Shown here in pieces: positions 54,919-64,000 of a DNA stretch of 64,000 nucleotides (within the stretch, counting starts at the first letter, position 1; every line of letters begins with the position of its first letter). A program made the translations under genes and the position numbers. The stretch comes from Alopecurus myosuroides (lineage: Eukaryota > Streptophyta > Magnoliopsida > Poales > Poaceae). The notes below the pieces were generated by a model. That model searched no databases, had not been told where the DNA came from, and worked only from the letters and a program-made list of their open reading frames with translations. Location of the stretch: contig CM054057.1 in assembly GCA_028641055.1 (NCBI GenBank), positions 577,992,610 to 578,056,609 on the forward strand, written 5' to 3'.

Positions 54919-56305
54919 ATGGCGTCGGCACCGAAACGGCTCCGCCGTGATCGTCTTCGCTCCGCCGCCGTTGCCTCGCCATCATGGGACGCCATCTTTG
55001 AGATCCTCTCGTGGCTGCCGGTCAAGTCCCTGTACCGCTTCCGATGCGTGTCCAAGGAGTGGCACGCCCTCATCTCCGACCCGGCCTTCGTCGCCGCGCA
55101 AAGGTCCCGCGCCGAGCCGCTCCTCGTCTGCACGTCCTGCTCCGTGCGCGATACGACTCTGCAGCTGATGGACACGGATGGCACCGTGGTTCATATGTTC
55201 CCTCCGAGAGAAGGGCATTGGACGCTCCGGGCAAGCCTAGGCGACCTTGCCAGCATCTCCTTTGGGTACGCTCAAAACCAGTGCAGCAAGTATACAATCC
55301 TCAATCTAGCCACCGGGCAGGCGCTCCTGCCTAGCTTGAAACCAAGCGAGCATATTATTGAAGGCTCCTTTTGGTGCTTCGGATTCGGACGGGCCTTACA
55401 GTCCGGCTCGGTCAAGGTCGTCCGTCTTGCCCCGCCTCCATGGGGGCTAATATGCGAGGTCCTCACCCTTGGAGACGGCGCCAAATGGAGGCGGATGCAA
55501 TCGCCCCCAAGAGTGGTCTCGCTTACCTATACCGATTGTCCTAGCGCCGGAGTCACCGTCAACGGCGCCTTGCATTTTCTGTCCGAGGACCATTACGACT
55601 TGCTTTCCTTCGACCTCGATACTGAGAGGTGGAAGGTGTTATTTTATGGTGATCCAAATTCATATGAAGATAAAGGAAAGTTCGGCCTCCGCTACGCGGA
55701 GGCCCGTCGCCGGACGCTTAGGGCCGAACGGGATAAGCCACATATTGTAAATCCCGGCGCGATTGTAACCTCACCCGAAAATAGTGAAGTATTGCTGGCT
55801 GGCGCCCGTGGTTTTTTCTCTTCCTTGTTGGAAGGGTTTTCCACGTTAAAATCTCGTGTCCCCGTTGGTTTGATCTTGCTTAATTTCATCGTTGATTTGC
55901 TATTGCCTGTAACAGAAGGTTATCCATGGACCACCAGCAGGATTCGTCGGCCGCAAGGACACCATAAGCATAGTTGAGCTCAACCGCACCTTGTGCGTGG
56001 CTCAGATAGTGCAGCCTGCCGTGGCCAATATATGGCTCCTGACTGATTCCGTTAAGAACTTTTGGATCAAAGCGTACTCGTTACCGGTCGATCTGTTCAC
56101 CCAGTTTGTGGTTCCTCTGAGAGTATTACGTCTGGGAGGGGAGCTGCTCTTCTATCTCTATGACCATAGATCAAAGCCCGTGCTACAAGTATACAATCCT
56201 CGTTCCGGGAAATGCACAAACCTGAAGACGACCTCGACCAACCTCATGCGCCCAATCGGCCTTTGCAGTTCGAGCTGGGATCCTCGATTTAGTGGCACGT
56301 CCTAG
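54919..56305 (+). pseudogene. F-box protein gene C, split by a solo LTR
   Basis: Probably an SCF ubiquitin-ligase adaptor. MASAPKRLRRDR, then a well-conserved F-box at about residues 22-60 (WDAIFEILSWLPVKSLYRFR, CVSKEWHALISDPAF), then the F-box-associated region (ILNLATGQALLPSL, CFGFGRALQSGSVKVVRLAP, CEVLTLGDGAKWRRMQSPPR, LLSFDLDTERWKV). A 278-bp solo LTR with a GAAGG duplication lies at 55637-55914. After it the gene continues (ISIVELNRTLCVAQI, FWIKAYSLPVD, VLQVYNPRSGKCTNLK, DPRFSGTS). Without the LTR and one GAAGG copy the two parts total 1104 nt, a clean 367-aa gene with no other lesion. As it stands, the frame reads 352 codons into and past the LTR and ends at 55977. Confidence 0.9.
55637..55914 (+). 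repeat. solo LTR of the Copia-2 family
   Basis: TGTTATTTTATGGTGATCC to CCTGTAACA, homologous (reverse orientation) to the 366-bp Copia-2 LTRs, with about 90 bp missing after GCTTAGGG, including the TATA region. The 5-bp duplication GAAGG is present at 55632-55636 and 55915-55919, so it is a genuine insertion later reduced to one LTR. Confidence 0.93.
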
Positions 56306-56529
56306 TTGAATCGTCACAATATCATTTTGTAAAGTATCCTTACATTTTATTAGAAAGAAGCAGGCAAAAGTATGATTGTGAGGGCATATTCACAATGAAC
56401 AACGATGTATCCTTAAGAAACATTCGAAAAAATACATGAGAAGATATGCAAAGTGGTGTCCCTTTTATAGATAAGTTTGTATTACTAGCAGTTTCTTTGC
56501 CTCATATATAGTACGAGAAACCATTCATT
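56306..56529. other. 3' flank of F-box gene C
   Basis: AT-rich, no gene. CACTA-3 begins at 56530. Confidence 0.6.
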
Positions 56530-56544
56530 CACTACAGGAAACCG

Positions 56545-57090
56545 TCTGAATACCGACGGCCAGATACCGTCGGCTTAGCCCCAAAAGCCGTCGGCATATA
56601 GCTATACCGATGGCAAAACTGTATGCCTACGACAAAACATCGTCGGCAACTTCTGCATCGGTATAGCTTAAAAAAAACATCGGCATAGCTCTATGCCGAC
56701 GGCCAAATTGCGCCACGTGGCGCACCCGCATCGCTCGCAGATGGAGCTATGCCGACGGTATTTTAAGCTATGCCTACGGCCCCAGTGGACACGTGGGGTT
56801 CCCATATTACTCGTGGGAGGGTGCTATGCCGACGGTTTTTTCCTATGCCGACGGCAAAAGTAAACACGTGGCGTCCGCTGGTAGCTTGACCTGATATGCC
56901 GACGGCAAAACAGAGCTATGCCTACGGCTATTGCAGTCGGCCTACCTTATTGTATACGCCGACGGCCAAACAGAGTTATGCCTACGGCAATTGCCGTCGG
57001 TATAGCCTCTTTCCTGGGACACGTGTCCTCATCTGGCGCATCTGGGGAGGTATGCCGACGGCAATCGCCGTAGGCATAGATATTAACATG
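56545..57090. repeat. CACTA-3 subterminal TATGCCGACGGC repeats
   Basis: About twenty copies of TATGCC(G/T)ACGGC or its reverse GCCGTCGGCATA over 545 bp, in both orientations, interspersed with CACGTGGCG boxes. Typical transposase-binding arrays of this family. Confidence 0.88.
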
Positions 57091-57510
57091 AATTTTTTCC
57101 CAGCTTGTTTCTGCTTCCATTTCTGTATTTAGAAACATGAATATTGACAGTTATATTCGAACATTCTCAACACAATAATAATATTAGACTGTGCAAACAT
57201 ATAGCCTACTAATATGAGAAAGTAACAAGTTTCAAAGACATTGGACAAAGTCACAAGTTTCAAACACAATAGACATTGTTTAGACAAGTTGCATGTCACA
57301 ACACGACATGTTCCAAAGACATGTTCTTGACAACCCTAGCTAGAACCCCGACGACACCAAGTGCTTCGTGACGACACCAAGTACACCTCCACGAGCATGC
57401 ATCATCATCAAGACTATAACAAGGAGAAGAAGAAATTTAGCAACGGTCAAATACTATGTTTTTGCAATAGAAAGTTTCTATACCAACTTTTGATGCATGA
57501 GTTGAACAAA
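57091..57510. other. 3' flank of the CACTA-3 gene
   Basis: AT-rich with a few short direct repeats (CAAGTTTCAAA at about 57229 and 57252). No gene. Confidence 0.5.
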
Positions 57511-59376
57511 CTAACCTGGTTGCCATCTAGGTGACGGGATGAGGTCGGTGTAGAGCCACCATAGCTTTGATGCAACGGGGTCTCTTGGTTCTCCGAGCCG
57601 GTACCATGACCATAGTTGGAACCACCACAACCGAAGGCATTGGATGCCGAGGTTCCCTACAAGTTGGAGTAAGAGATATAGTAAGTAACCAATTGGAGAA
57701 AGATAGGAGCAAGATGTGAAGACATATAGTCGACTAACCGGAGTCCCAGGGACCGGGTACGTGGCCAAGAAATCTGTCAGCGATGGCGGTATCTGTGGGA
57801 ATGGCAGAATTGCTGGCGGGGCTCCAAGGTCAGGCAACGGAGTACCATGAGCATATAACTCAGTTAACGCCTACACAATAGTTTACGAATGGTGATTTCA
57901 TGATCTCAAGGTGACAAAGGCGAGTAAAGTAAATTATTTTAGTTGCAATGGTCAAGAACTAACCGCTTGCATGATATTATTGCGGTTCATGTATGCCATG
58001 TTCGCCGCGTGGTATGCCTGACAATCAGCCTCAAATTTAGAGGTAAGACTTTTCTAGGCTGCAAGTTGCTCAGCCTGCAATATGACATAATAAATCTTAT
58101 TAGCATATGTTGCACAAATGAAAGACATAAGAGATGACGATAAAGGAGAGAACTTACAGTAGCGCTCACAGTGATCTGTATGCGAGCCTGAGGCGGAGGT
58201 TGTGGCGTGGACGCACTCCCACTCGAGGTGCAAGATTTGACCTGTGGGTATGTGATGGTAGTGTGGATAGAGCTACCCCGAATCCTGTAGCGGCCATGCT
58301 TCTTCCCCTTTCCCGCCACGAGCACCGCCGTCGCATCAATGGGCGCCTGATAGGGATCAACATTTGGCCCATTCCCCCGCTTAAACTCTTCAACATATGA
58401 AGAGATGTCCTCTGATGTCTTGCCATAGTGACTGTAGGTGATGCCATCGACGACCTTAGCAATCTTCAACATACGGCCATGTTGGAAAGCCGTGAGGTCT
58501 GCAACTGGCGCCCCTGCAATGGCAAAACAAAGGTAATGCATAAATAAGAAGACGATGGGAAGTGAAAGGAGGATGTTCCATATATATACCAAGTGCTCCT
58601 GGTGGCGGCCATCGTTTCGGTTTCCCATATTGTGGCATCCTCCCGTACCGCGATTGGTCACGTTGGTCTTACTGATGGCCACGAAATCTGCATCAGCAAG
58701 TAGCCACCTATCCACCAACGCTTCCCATGCATCCGTCATCTGGTAATACCGCCCAGGACACATCTAGATAAATAAAAAATATATATAATTAGATAGGAGA
58801 TTTAGCATTTTAAGAACATATAACAAGATTTAGCAATAGAAAGACATGTTACGTACGCCCATGAACTGCTCTTTATTCAATGTCAGCTTTTTTCCTTTAT
58901 ATCTCTCTTCGTGACCCTCGTGTTATGAGCCTTCGCGTGGTAGTGGATGATGGCCACGAACTTGCACTCGTACGGGAACTGGCTGATCGACGTCTTCGCC
59001 GCCTCCACAATCACCTTGTTCGCGGCGTCCTTGTGCTCCGGTGCAACTCTATAGAATTTCTGAAACCAAAATGGAACAAGTCATAGAGTCATGTGGTAGG
59101 TACGTATATGAACTATGAACCAAAATCGACTCAATATTGACTTTTGCATTGTTAAATATAGAAATTACCCAAAAATCCGTGATCACGGCATCGCCATGAG
59201 TAGTGGTGCACATGTTTGCATCCACGTAGTGGCCCCAGTTCCTCGCTAACACCTTTTCTTCTGGGTCAGTGGCAGTAGATGGCTTGAAGAAGCCCGACCA
59301 ATTGTTCTTCACCAGAATTCCAATGATGCCATTTGGAAGGCGTGCATTGCCCCGGGGTCCAACAAATTTCCAGTTG
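57511..59376 (-). pseudogene. CACTA-3 TnpA-like (Transposase_24-type) gene
   Basis: Exons on the minus strand: 59376-59170 (NWKFVGPRGNARLPNGIIGI, KPSTATDPEEKVLARNWGHY), about 59058-58860 (KFYRVAPEHKDAANKVIVEA..CKFVAIIHYHAKAHNTR), 58763-58590 (MCPGRYYQMTDAWEALVDRW, SKTNVTNRGTGGCHNMGNRN), 58513-58158 (GAPVADLTAFQHGRMLKIAK, a Gly/Lys-rich part), 58074-57964, about 57871-57739 (ALTELYAHGTPLPDLGAPPA) and about 57660-57515. The WEALVDRW..SKTNxTNR..GCHNxGNRN core is that of plant En/Spm TnpA-like proteins, which bind subterminal repeats. An in-frame TAG in exon 58074-57964 (after AEQLAA) and a likely slip near 58905 disable it. Confidence 0.65.
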
Positions 59377-59735
59377 CTACACAACAATCAAATTATTAGT
59401 GTGTGCTCACATATTAGTATAACAAGCATGTGTTCAAAATATGATCTAGATAGGCATTTATGTAGAGGCCCCAAACCGGAAGGTTCAGAACCCCTCATAT
59501 GCATTCATTCACAATCCCAGAATAACCAGTTGTGAACAACATACGTAGTTGGCATACAGAATACATCATTCATTACACGAATATTAGAGTCTTACATAAA
59601 TGGTCACATGACCAAGTTCTTGATAACTGTCACACAGGACAGACATTCAAAATAAACACAGCGGAAGACGACAAGCATAGCGTAGTAGAACCCGAGTCAC
59701 GCCTCATCCTACAGGCTGCTGACTGGGAGACGATC

Positions 59736-59843
59736 CTAACTCGCAGGGCCATCAGTGTAGAACTCCTCCTCATAGAACTCCTCCTGGGGTGGCTCCTCAT
59801 AGTCTGATAAGTAGATACCAGGGGCGAAACCAAATGAGTACAT
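59736..59843 (-). CDS. small acidic ORF, 35 aa, uncertain
   Basis: Reads MYSFGFAPGIYLSDYEEPPQ then EEFYEEEFYTDGPAS. A balanced, repetitive acidic/aromatic composition (EEF-Y-EEEFY) in otherwise non-coding DNA. No recognised family. It may be the last exon of a longer spliced TE gene running leftward on the minus strand, or chance. Confidence 0.25.
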   Translation of the reverse strand: MYSFGFAPGIYLSDYEEPPQEEFYEEEFYTDGPAS

Positions 59844-61279
59844 TTGAATGTACTCAACAAGACATCCTTTATAAGCTTACAATTATGCATACATGCTTAT
59901 TTGGTGGAGTGGGTAGGCCATACATATGGTTCAGCTACCCATGACAGATAAAAGATTTATCATGGTTGATTCTTCAAGTTTCATTCTTAGTGAAAAATCC
60001 TTTAAAATAATGTAGTTTTTCTCTCGTAGATATCACATATCTTGGAGGTTTTATAAGGCTTTTTAGAAAAGAAAGTTTTCTTTTCAGAAACTTTTAATAA
60101 TAGTTTCCTTCTCATCAGTATCTCGCAGATACCAAGTCATTCCTCCATAGTACCTCTCAGGTACAAGGCCGTCCTTCAAAACCTCTTTTGAAAAGTTGAC
60201 ACAATACTAGTTACATGGCCATTCAACCGTCCATATCCGAGGACGCGGCTATCTCGAAATAGTTTTACTCTGCAGAGGTGTACACATTTCCACTAGATCC
60301 AGAATCCGCCATGAAACAACCATGGACTGTCCTCAACCTATGAGAACATCAGATAACTGATCTTGACTATCCACTATGTACAAGCTAGTACATGACTATC
60401 TCTTCAATTGGGGTTCCCCCTCCCCGGCAAGCCGTGTCACACACCGCCCAGACAGGAGACCCAACTGCTGCATCCGGAGGGAAAATTAATCCCACACTTT
60501 AGATGTCCCGTATGCCCACTCCTAGCGACACTTCGGTTCGGAGGATCCAATCCTCTATCGCACTTGAGATAGCTCACACACTAACCATAACAAGTTTTTA
60601 ATCAAGCCCCTACCCATATTGGGGTAAAGTGGCAGTACGATAATGGTTGTCCAGCGAAGACTAGGTTATGTGTCTTTTGTAAACATTTCTCAAAATTTTT
60701 CCATCATGACATCCTTCCGGTAGACAGGGTCTCACCCTTCCTCCGGAGTTTTTCTTCCATAAGGTAATTGTTTACAAAAACACATTTTATGTAGTTCATT
60801 TAAGAACTCAAATTTTAAGTTGGTGAATGGTATGTATATACCATTTAGTGGCTAAGGGCTTGGCAATACCAAGTTGACTATTAATATGATTCCTTCTTCT
60901 AATAATATTAATAGTAGTAGTATTCACAACAAAAATAGTTTTGAGAGTATAGTTTTGTGAAAACTTCAGAAGTGAAAAGCATGCATGATAGATAATGATA
61001 AGTATTTATACAGCAAGCATTAGGATGGCTTGCCTTGGTAGTAGTGATGGTCCTGGTCCTGAAAGTAACAGGAGTTGCAATACCCCTCTTCAGCAAATCC
61101 TTCCTCCTCATTTTCTAACGTCGTAAAAAGAAATAAAGGCACACTTTCAGAGCCAACCAAGACAAACAATGCTACAAGTAATACATACAGCAAGCAATTA
61201 AAATGTAACACTCAAGGTATTCAATTTTCCCTTAAGAAAAATTGGCATAAAAACTAAAGTGGGAAAATCTTCTTTTTCC

Positions 61280-62300
61280 TAGTGTTTAGGTGTGGCCAAC
61301 TAAATGATTTTTAGTTAAGAGTCCTATGGACCAGTGGGGTAAAACCCATGTTACTAGACAGTAGGGTGTCACATAAAACACAATTTGATGTCTAAAAACT
61401 TCCCCAATATTCTCTATGGCAAGTACAAATAATAAGCTAAATTATGCAAGTGGTGAAAAAGGCTCATGACAACAAGTCAAGCTCATTTTCCACCATGATA
61501 CACAAAATACCAGTGGGTGTTCCACTAGCATAATGCTCATAAAGAGGTTAATAAGCCTCTGGTCACATTTCTAAAAATGCTCAAAACAAACAAACTAGTC
61601 TCAAAAACTCCTACTCATACTAGTAGAAACTTGGGAAAAATACTAGACTAGTTTATACTTCACTTGTTAATTTTAGGCACAAGTGTGAAAACTAACAGAG
61701 GTAAAATACTCCTATAATCATTACCAAAATGCTACTGGATCCTCCAAAACAAAATAATAAGTCTAGCTATTAACCAAGGAAAAACTAGACTAAAAATGCT
61801 ACACATGTGAGGGAATTAAATCTAGGCACCCAAATGTTACTCAAACAATTTCTCATACTTAAGGGGAAAGTTATCAGAGGTGAAAACACAAGGATAACAA
61901 TGCCAAAAGGACATTTCATCCTCTGTTTTCGACTACAAAGAATCATACTTTTACCTAGTGGAAAACAAGACAAAAAGCATGCATGAATAATCTAGTATGA
62001 AATCTAGACCTTAAGCCTTGCTATTTAAATCTACTTCAAACACAAGCACCAAGTAACCAGAGGTGCTGTAACCAAAATAACAGTACCAAAATGGTACTGG
62101 TTCCATGAAAATTAATCTAGCAAAAAGGCCTAATACATATCTAAAAATCTACTCAAAAACTTAGATAGAAATTAAGCTATGAGCAAGATCTATGCATGGA
62201 AAAATAATTCTAAAAATTCTACCACTCAAACCATTCATTCTAACATGTTCATACAACTTGTAAACATCATTACTACACTAGAAAACAACATTACAAGCAA
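61280..62300. repeat. degenerate tandem repeat, unit about 180 bp
   Basis: A phrase of the type CAGAGGT-AAAAC..ATAACA-TACCAAAATG-TACTGG, followed by (A)AAACTAGAC or CTAGCAAAAA, recurs near 61695, 61875 and 62055, at spacings of about 180 bp, with more diverged copies to the left. Confidence 0.5.
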
Positions 62301-62899
62301 GAACACATCATGTGCACATCACAAAATGAACATATAAACAAGATCTAGGAATTAAAAATTAGGCAGAAAAGTACCAAAACTTGTTCTGTCTCCCTAATTT
62401 TTTATATGGCTCCAAAAATTAAATCCTTCTAGGATGTGATAGTACTTAGCAATACAAAGCCTCTCCAATTGGTCCCACTCAAAAATAATGTCCCAAACTC
62501 CCCCTAAAAATCCTGGAATAGCTCACAGATGTTTCACCAAAATGGATGGCATTTCCAAATGGTAAATCACCTTGGTTCAAAATAAAATTCTGCTGGTAGG
62601 TATTGATAAGGGCTTTCCAAAACAGTTGAGTTTGCTCAAAAATGTTTTGTATTTTTGAATTTCTATTCATTTCCATTTTAAGGGTACTTTCTGGGAAACT
62701 AGCTATAAACAAATAACTAAAAGTCAAAACATTATTCTGCCAAAGGGAGGTGGTTGTGATTTTGTATGGCTACATGTAAAAAAATTGGCAAAGCCAAATA
62801 AAATCGTTTGCTAACTTTCCTAGGCCAAAAGCTAACAGGTATGTTTCTGCCAGAAAAATTCAATTTTAAAAATTAACAGGGACAAGCCCAGATGGGCCG

Positions 62900-63330
62900 G
62901 ATTCGTCACGCGTGGCCCAGCTAGCGCCTAGGCTAGCCCAGCTGCGCGCGCGCGGGGGCGGGGGACGCGGGAAACGCCCGTTTAAGCGTGGCCGTTGATC
63001 TTGCGATCAACGGCCCGCGTCTTTTCTTCCACCTCTGGCCTAACGCGACAGAACCGGCGTCGAACACCTCATCGGCGTGCACGGGGCGAGCGGGGTGCTC
63101 ACCTAGGGCTGCTGTGGAGCGGCACGTGGTGGCGGTGGGGTCGCGGGGTGCTGGTGGCGCGGTGGCGGCGGTGTTCGTTTCCTCCCCGGCGAGCTCCTCT
63201 CTGTGACGGCGCGGCGGACACGACGGCGATGGCGCGGGCCTCCCTGCAAGCGAAAGAACCGTGGGGGATGTCAGGGAGGTGGCCAGGGTTACGGGAAACT
63301 CGCGCGTGCTAAAATGACGAGCCCTCACTC
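62900..63330. other. GC-rich island
   Basis: GCGCGCGCGCGGGGGCGGGG at about 62944, then a CpG-rich stretch with overlapping Arg/Ala-rich frames on both strands that look like composition only. Possibly a promoter or leader region of a minus-strand TE transcript. Confidence 0.35.
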
Positions 63331-64000
63331 ACGGGATTGTTCGATTGGCTTCGATGGATCTTGCGGTGGCCGGCGGCGAAAATTAGCTCGTGCCGCTCGC
63401 ACACGGCGAGGCACGGCTAGTTCTCTCGTGGGTGGGGGAGTGGATGGTGGTGGAGTGCCGTGGCGAAACGGCAAGCCCTCGGAGGCTTTGTAGGCACGGG
63501 CCCGTGTGGTGTGCTCTCGGGTGGCATGTGCGTGTGCACGTTGGCACGCAGAGGGAAGGGGGGGCCGTTTCCCTCGTGTTCTCTCGAGCCAGGGGCGGTG
63601 CCAAAGTCACTAGTCACCACAGTGGAGCTAGGGTAGAGAGGCATGAGGTTTTTTTGGCTATGCCACTTGCACACCCCCCTCCTACTCGAGCCCTAGTTTC
63701 CCTCCTCTTTTCTTCCTTGCTAAGGCATGTCTCGGGCCAACAAGCACATGGGGTTACAGAGGGATCCAAGGCAATCACATTAGACACCAATTTTATTTAA
63801 AACTATGAAGAATTGGCAGAGAAAAAAATCTCCAAAGTTTGGTTCAAAAACAGTTTTCAGAAAATTCAGAAAAAGACTTAGTGAAATTTTCACTAAGTGT
63901 TGGAAAAACAGAGATTTGAAGCAAAAGTTTGCTTCTGTTTGAAAGGGCAAATGAACTTGGATTTTGAAAATTCAAGTTGGTAATTCTTCTATGTACTTTC

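Larger units (their letters stand above)
56530..59400 (-). mobile_element. CACTA-3, left end and TnpA-like gene; right end not found
   Basis: Starts CACTACAGGAAACCG at 56530, a typical terminus of this CACTA group. Dense TATGCCGACGGC repeats follow, then a TnpA-like gene on the minus strand. No matching ..TAGTG end is seen to the right, so the element is truncated or interrupted near 59.4 kb. Confidence 0.7.
59401..64000. other. unassigned AT-rich, TE-like DNA
   Basis: No transposase or polyprotein. Contains a 35-aa acidic ORF (59736-59843, minus), a degenerate tandem repeat (61280-62300) and a GC-rich island at 62900-63330. The long non-coding AT-rich stretch resembles an untranslated part of a large LTR retrotransposon, but I found no LTR. 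Confidence 0.45.

Noticed and set aside
62933..63328. Minus-strand ORF in the GC-rich island
   Set aside because: Ala/Arg/Pro-rich, no domain, frames open on both strands.
1..64000. CRISPR arrays, bacterial operons, tRNA and rRNA genes
   Set aside because: None seen; tandem repeats here are TE-derived and the only tRNA-like sequence is the SINE head.

Overview
This window is eukaryotic, grass (Poaceae) nuclear DNA. I infer a pooid or Triticeae-type genome from nested CACTA (En/Spm) elements with the CCGGTT subterminal repeats common there, from Ty1/Copia elements, a tRNA-like SINE, and intron-containing host genes with TATA boxes. The species cannot be fixed from the sequence. Most of the 64 kb is transposable elements (TEs) inserted into one another. 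Host genes are sparse: the 5' end of a laccase gene at the left edge, and a cluster of five related F-box gene copies at about 27.6-38.7 and 54.9-56.3 kb, all of them broken.

Layout. 1-0.5 kb: laccase 5' end (minus). 1.07-5.8 kb: a promoter-like block, a CACTA cargo ORF, an AP2/ERF-like gene (minus) and a decayed Transposase_24/Ulp1-type gene of an outer CACTA element. 5837-18695: a complete 12.9-kb CACTA (CACTA-1, CTT target duplication) inserted in that outer element. It carries a tail-anchored coiled-coil ORF, a TNP2 transposase with an internal deletion, a second dead AP2 copy behind tandem hairpin repeats, and a Transposase_24-Ulp1 gene. The outer element's right terminus follows at 18878. 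18933-19585: a hAT-like non-autonomous element. 21187-27641: Copia-1 (TSD GAACG). 27.6-28.6 kb: F-box A. 28764-33625: Copia-2 (TSD AACTC), inside a poly(A)-tailed retroposon. 34429-34725: SINE. 34.8-38.7 kb: duplicated F-box copies, a LINE 3' fragment and an F-box relic. 40.4-49.5 kb: a Mutator-like transposase gene split by a complete 7.4-kb CACTA (CACTA-2, TSD AAC). CACTA-2 holds a cargo ORF, a DRM DNA-methyltransferase fragment, a possible B3 fragment and a dead TNP2. 51007-54710: Copia-3 (TSD CAGAG), internally deleted. 54.9-56.3 kb: F-box C, interrupted by a solo LTR of the Copia-2 family. 56530 to about 59.4 kb: left end and TnpA-like gene of CACTA-3. 59.4-64 kb: unassigned AT-rich, TE-like DNA.

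The target-site duplications and in-frame rejoinings make the insertion history unusually readable. No autonomous element seems able to move today, because every transposase or polyprotein seen has stops, frameshifts or deletions. The most unusual signals are the AP2/ERF-like gene carried by CACTA elements with its own promoter block and repeated hairpins (one base pair covaries between copies), a solo LTR whose ends form splice-compatible borders that would restore the host F-box frame, and the methyltransferase fragment carried in CACTA-2.
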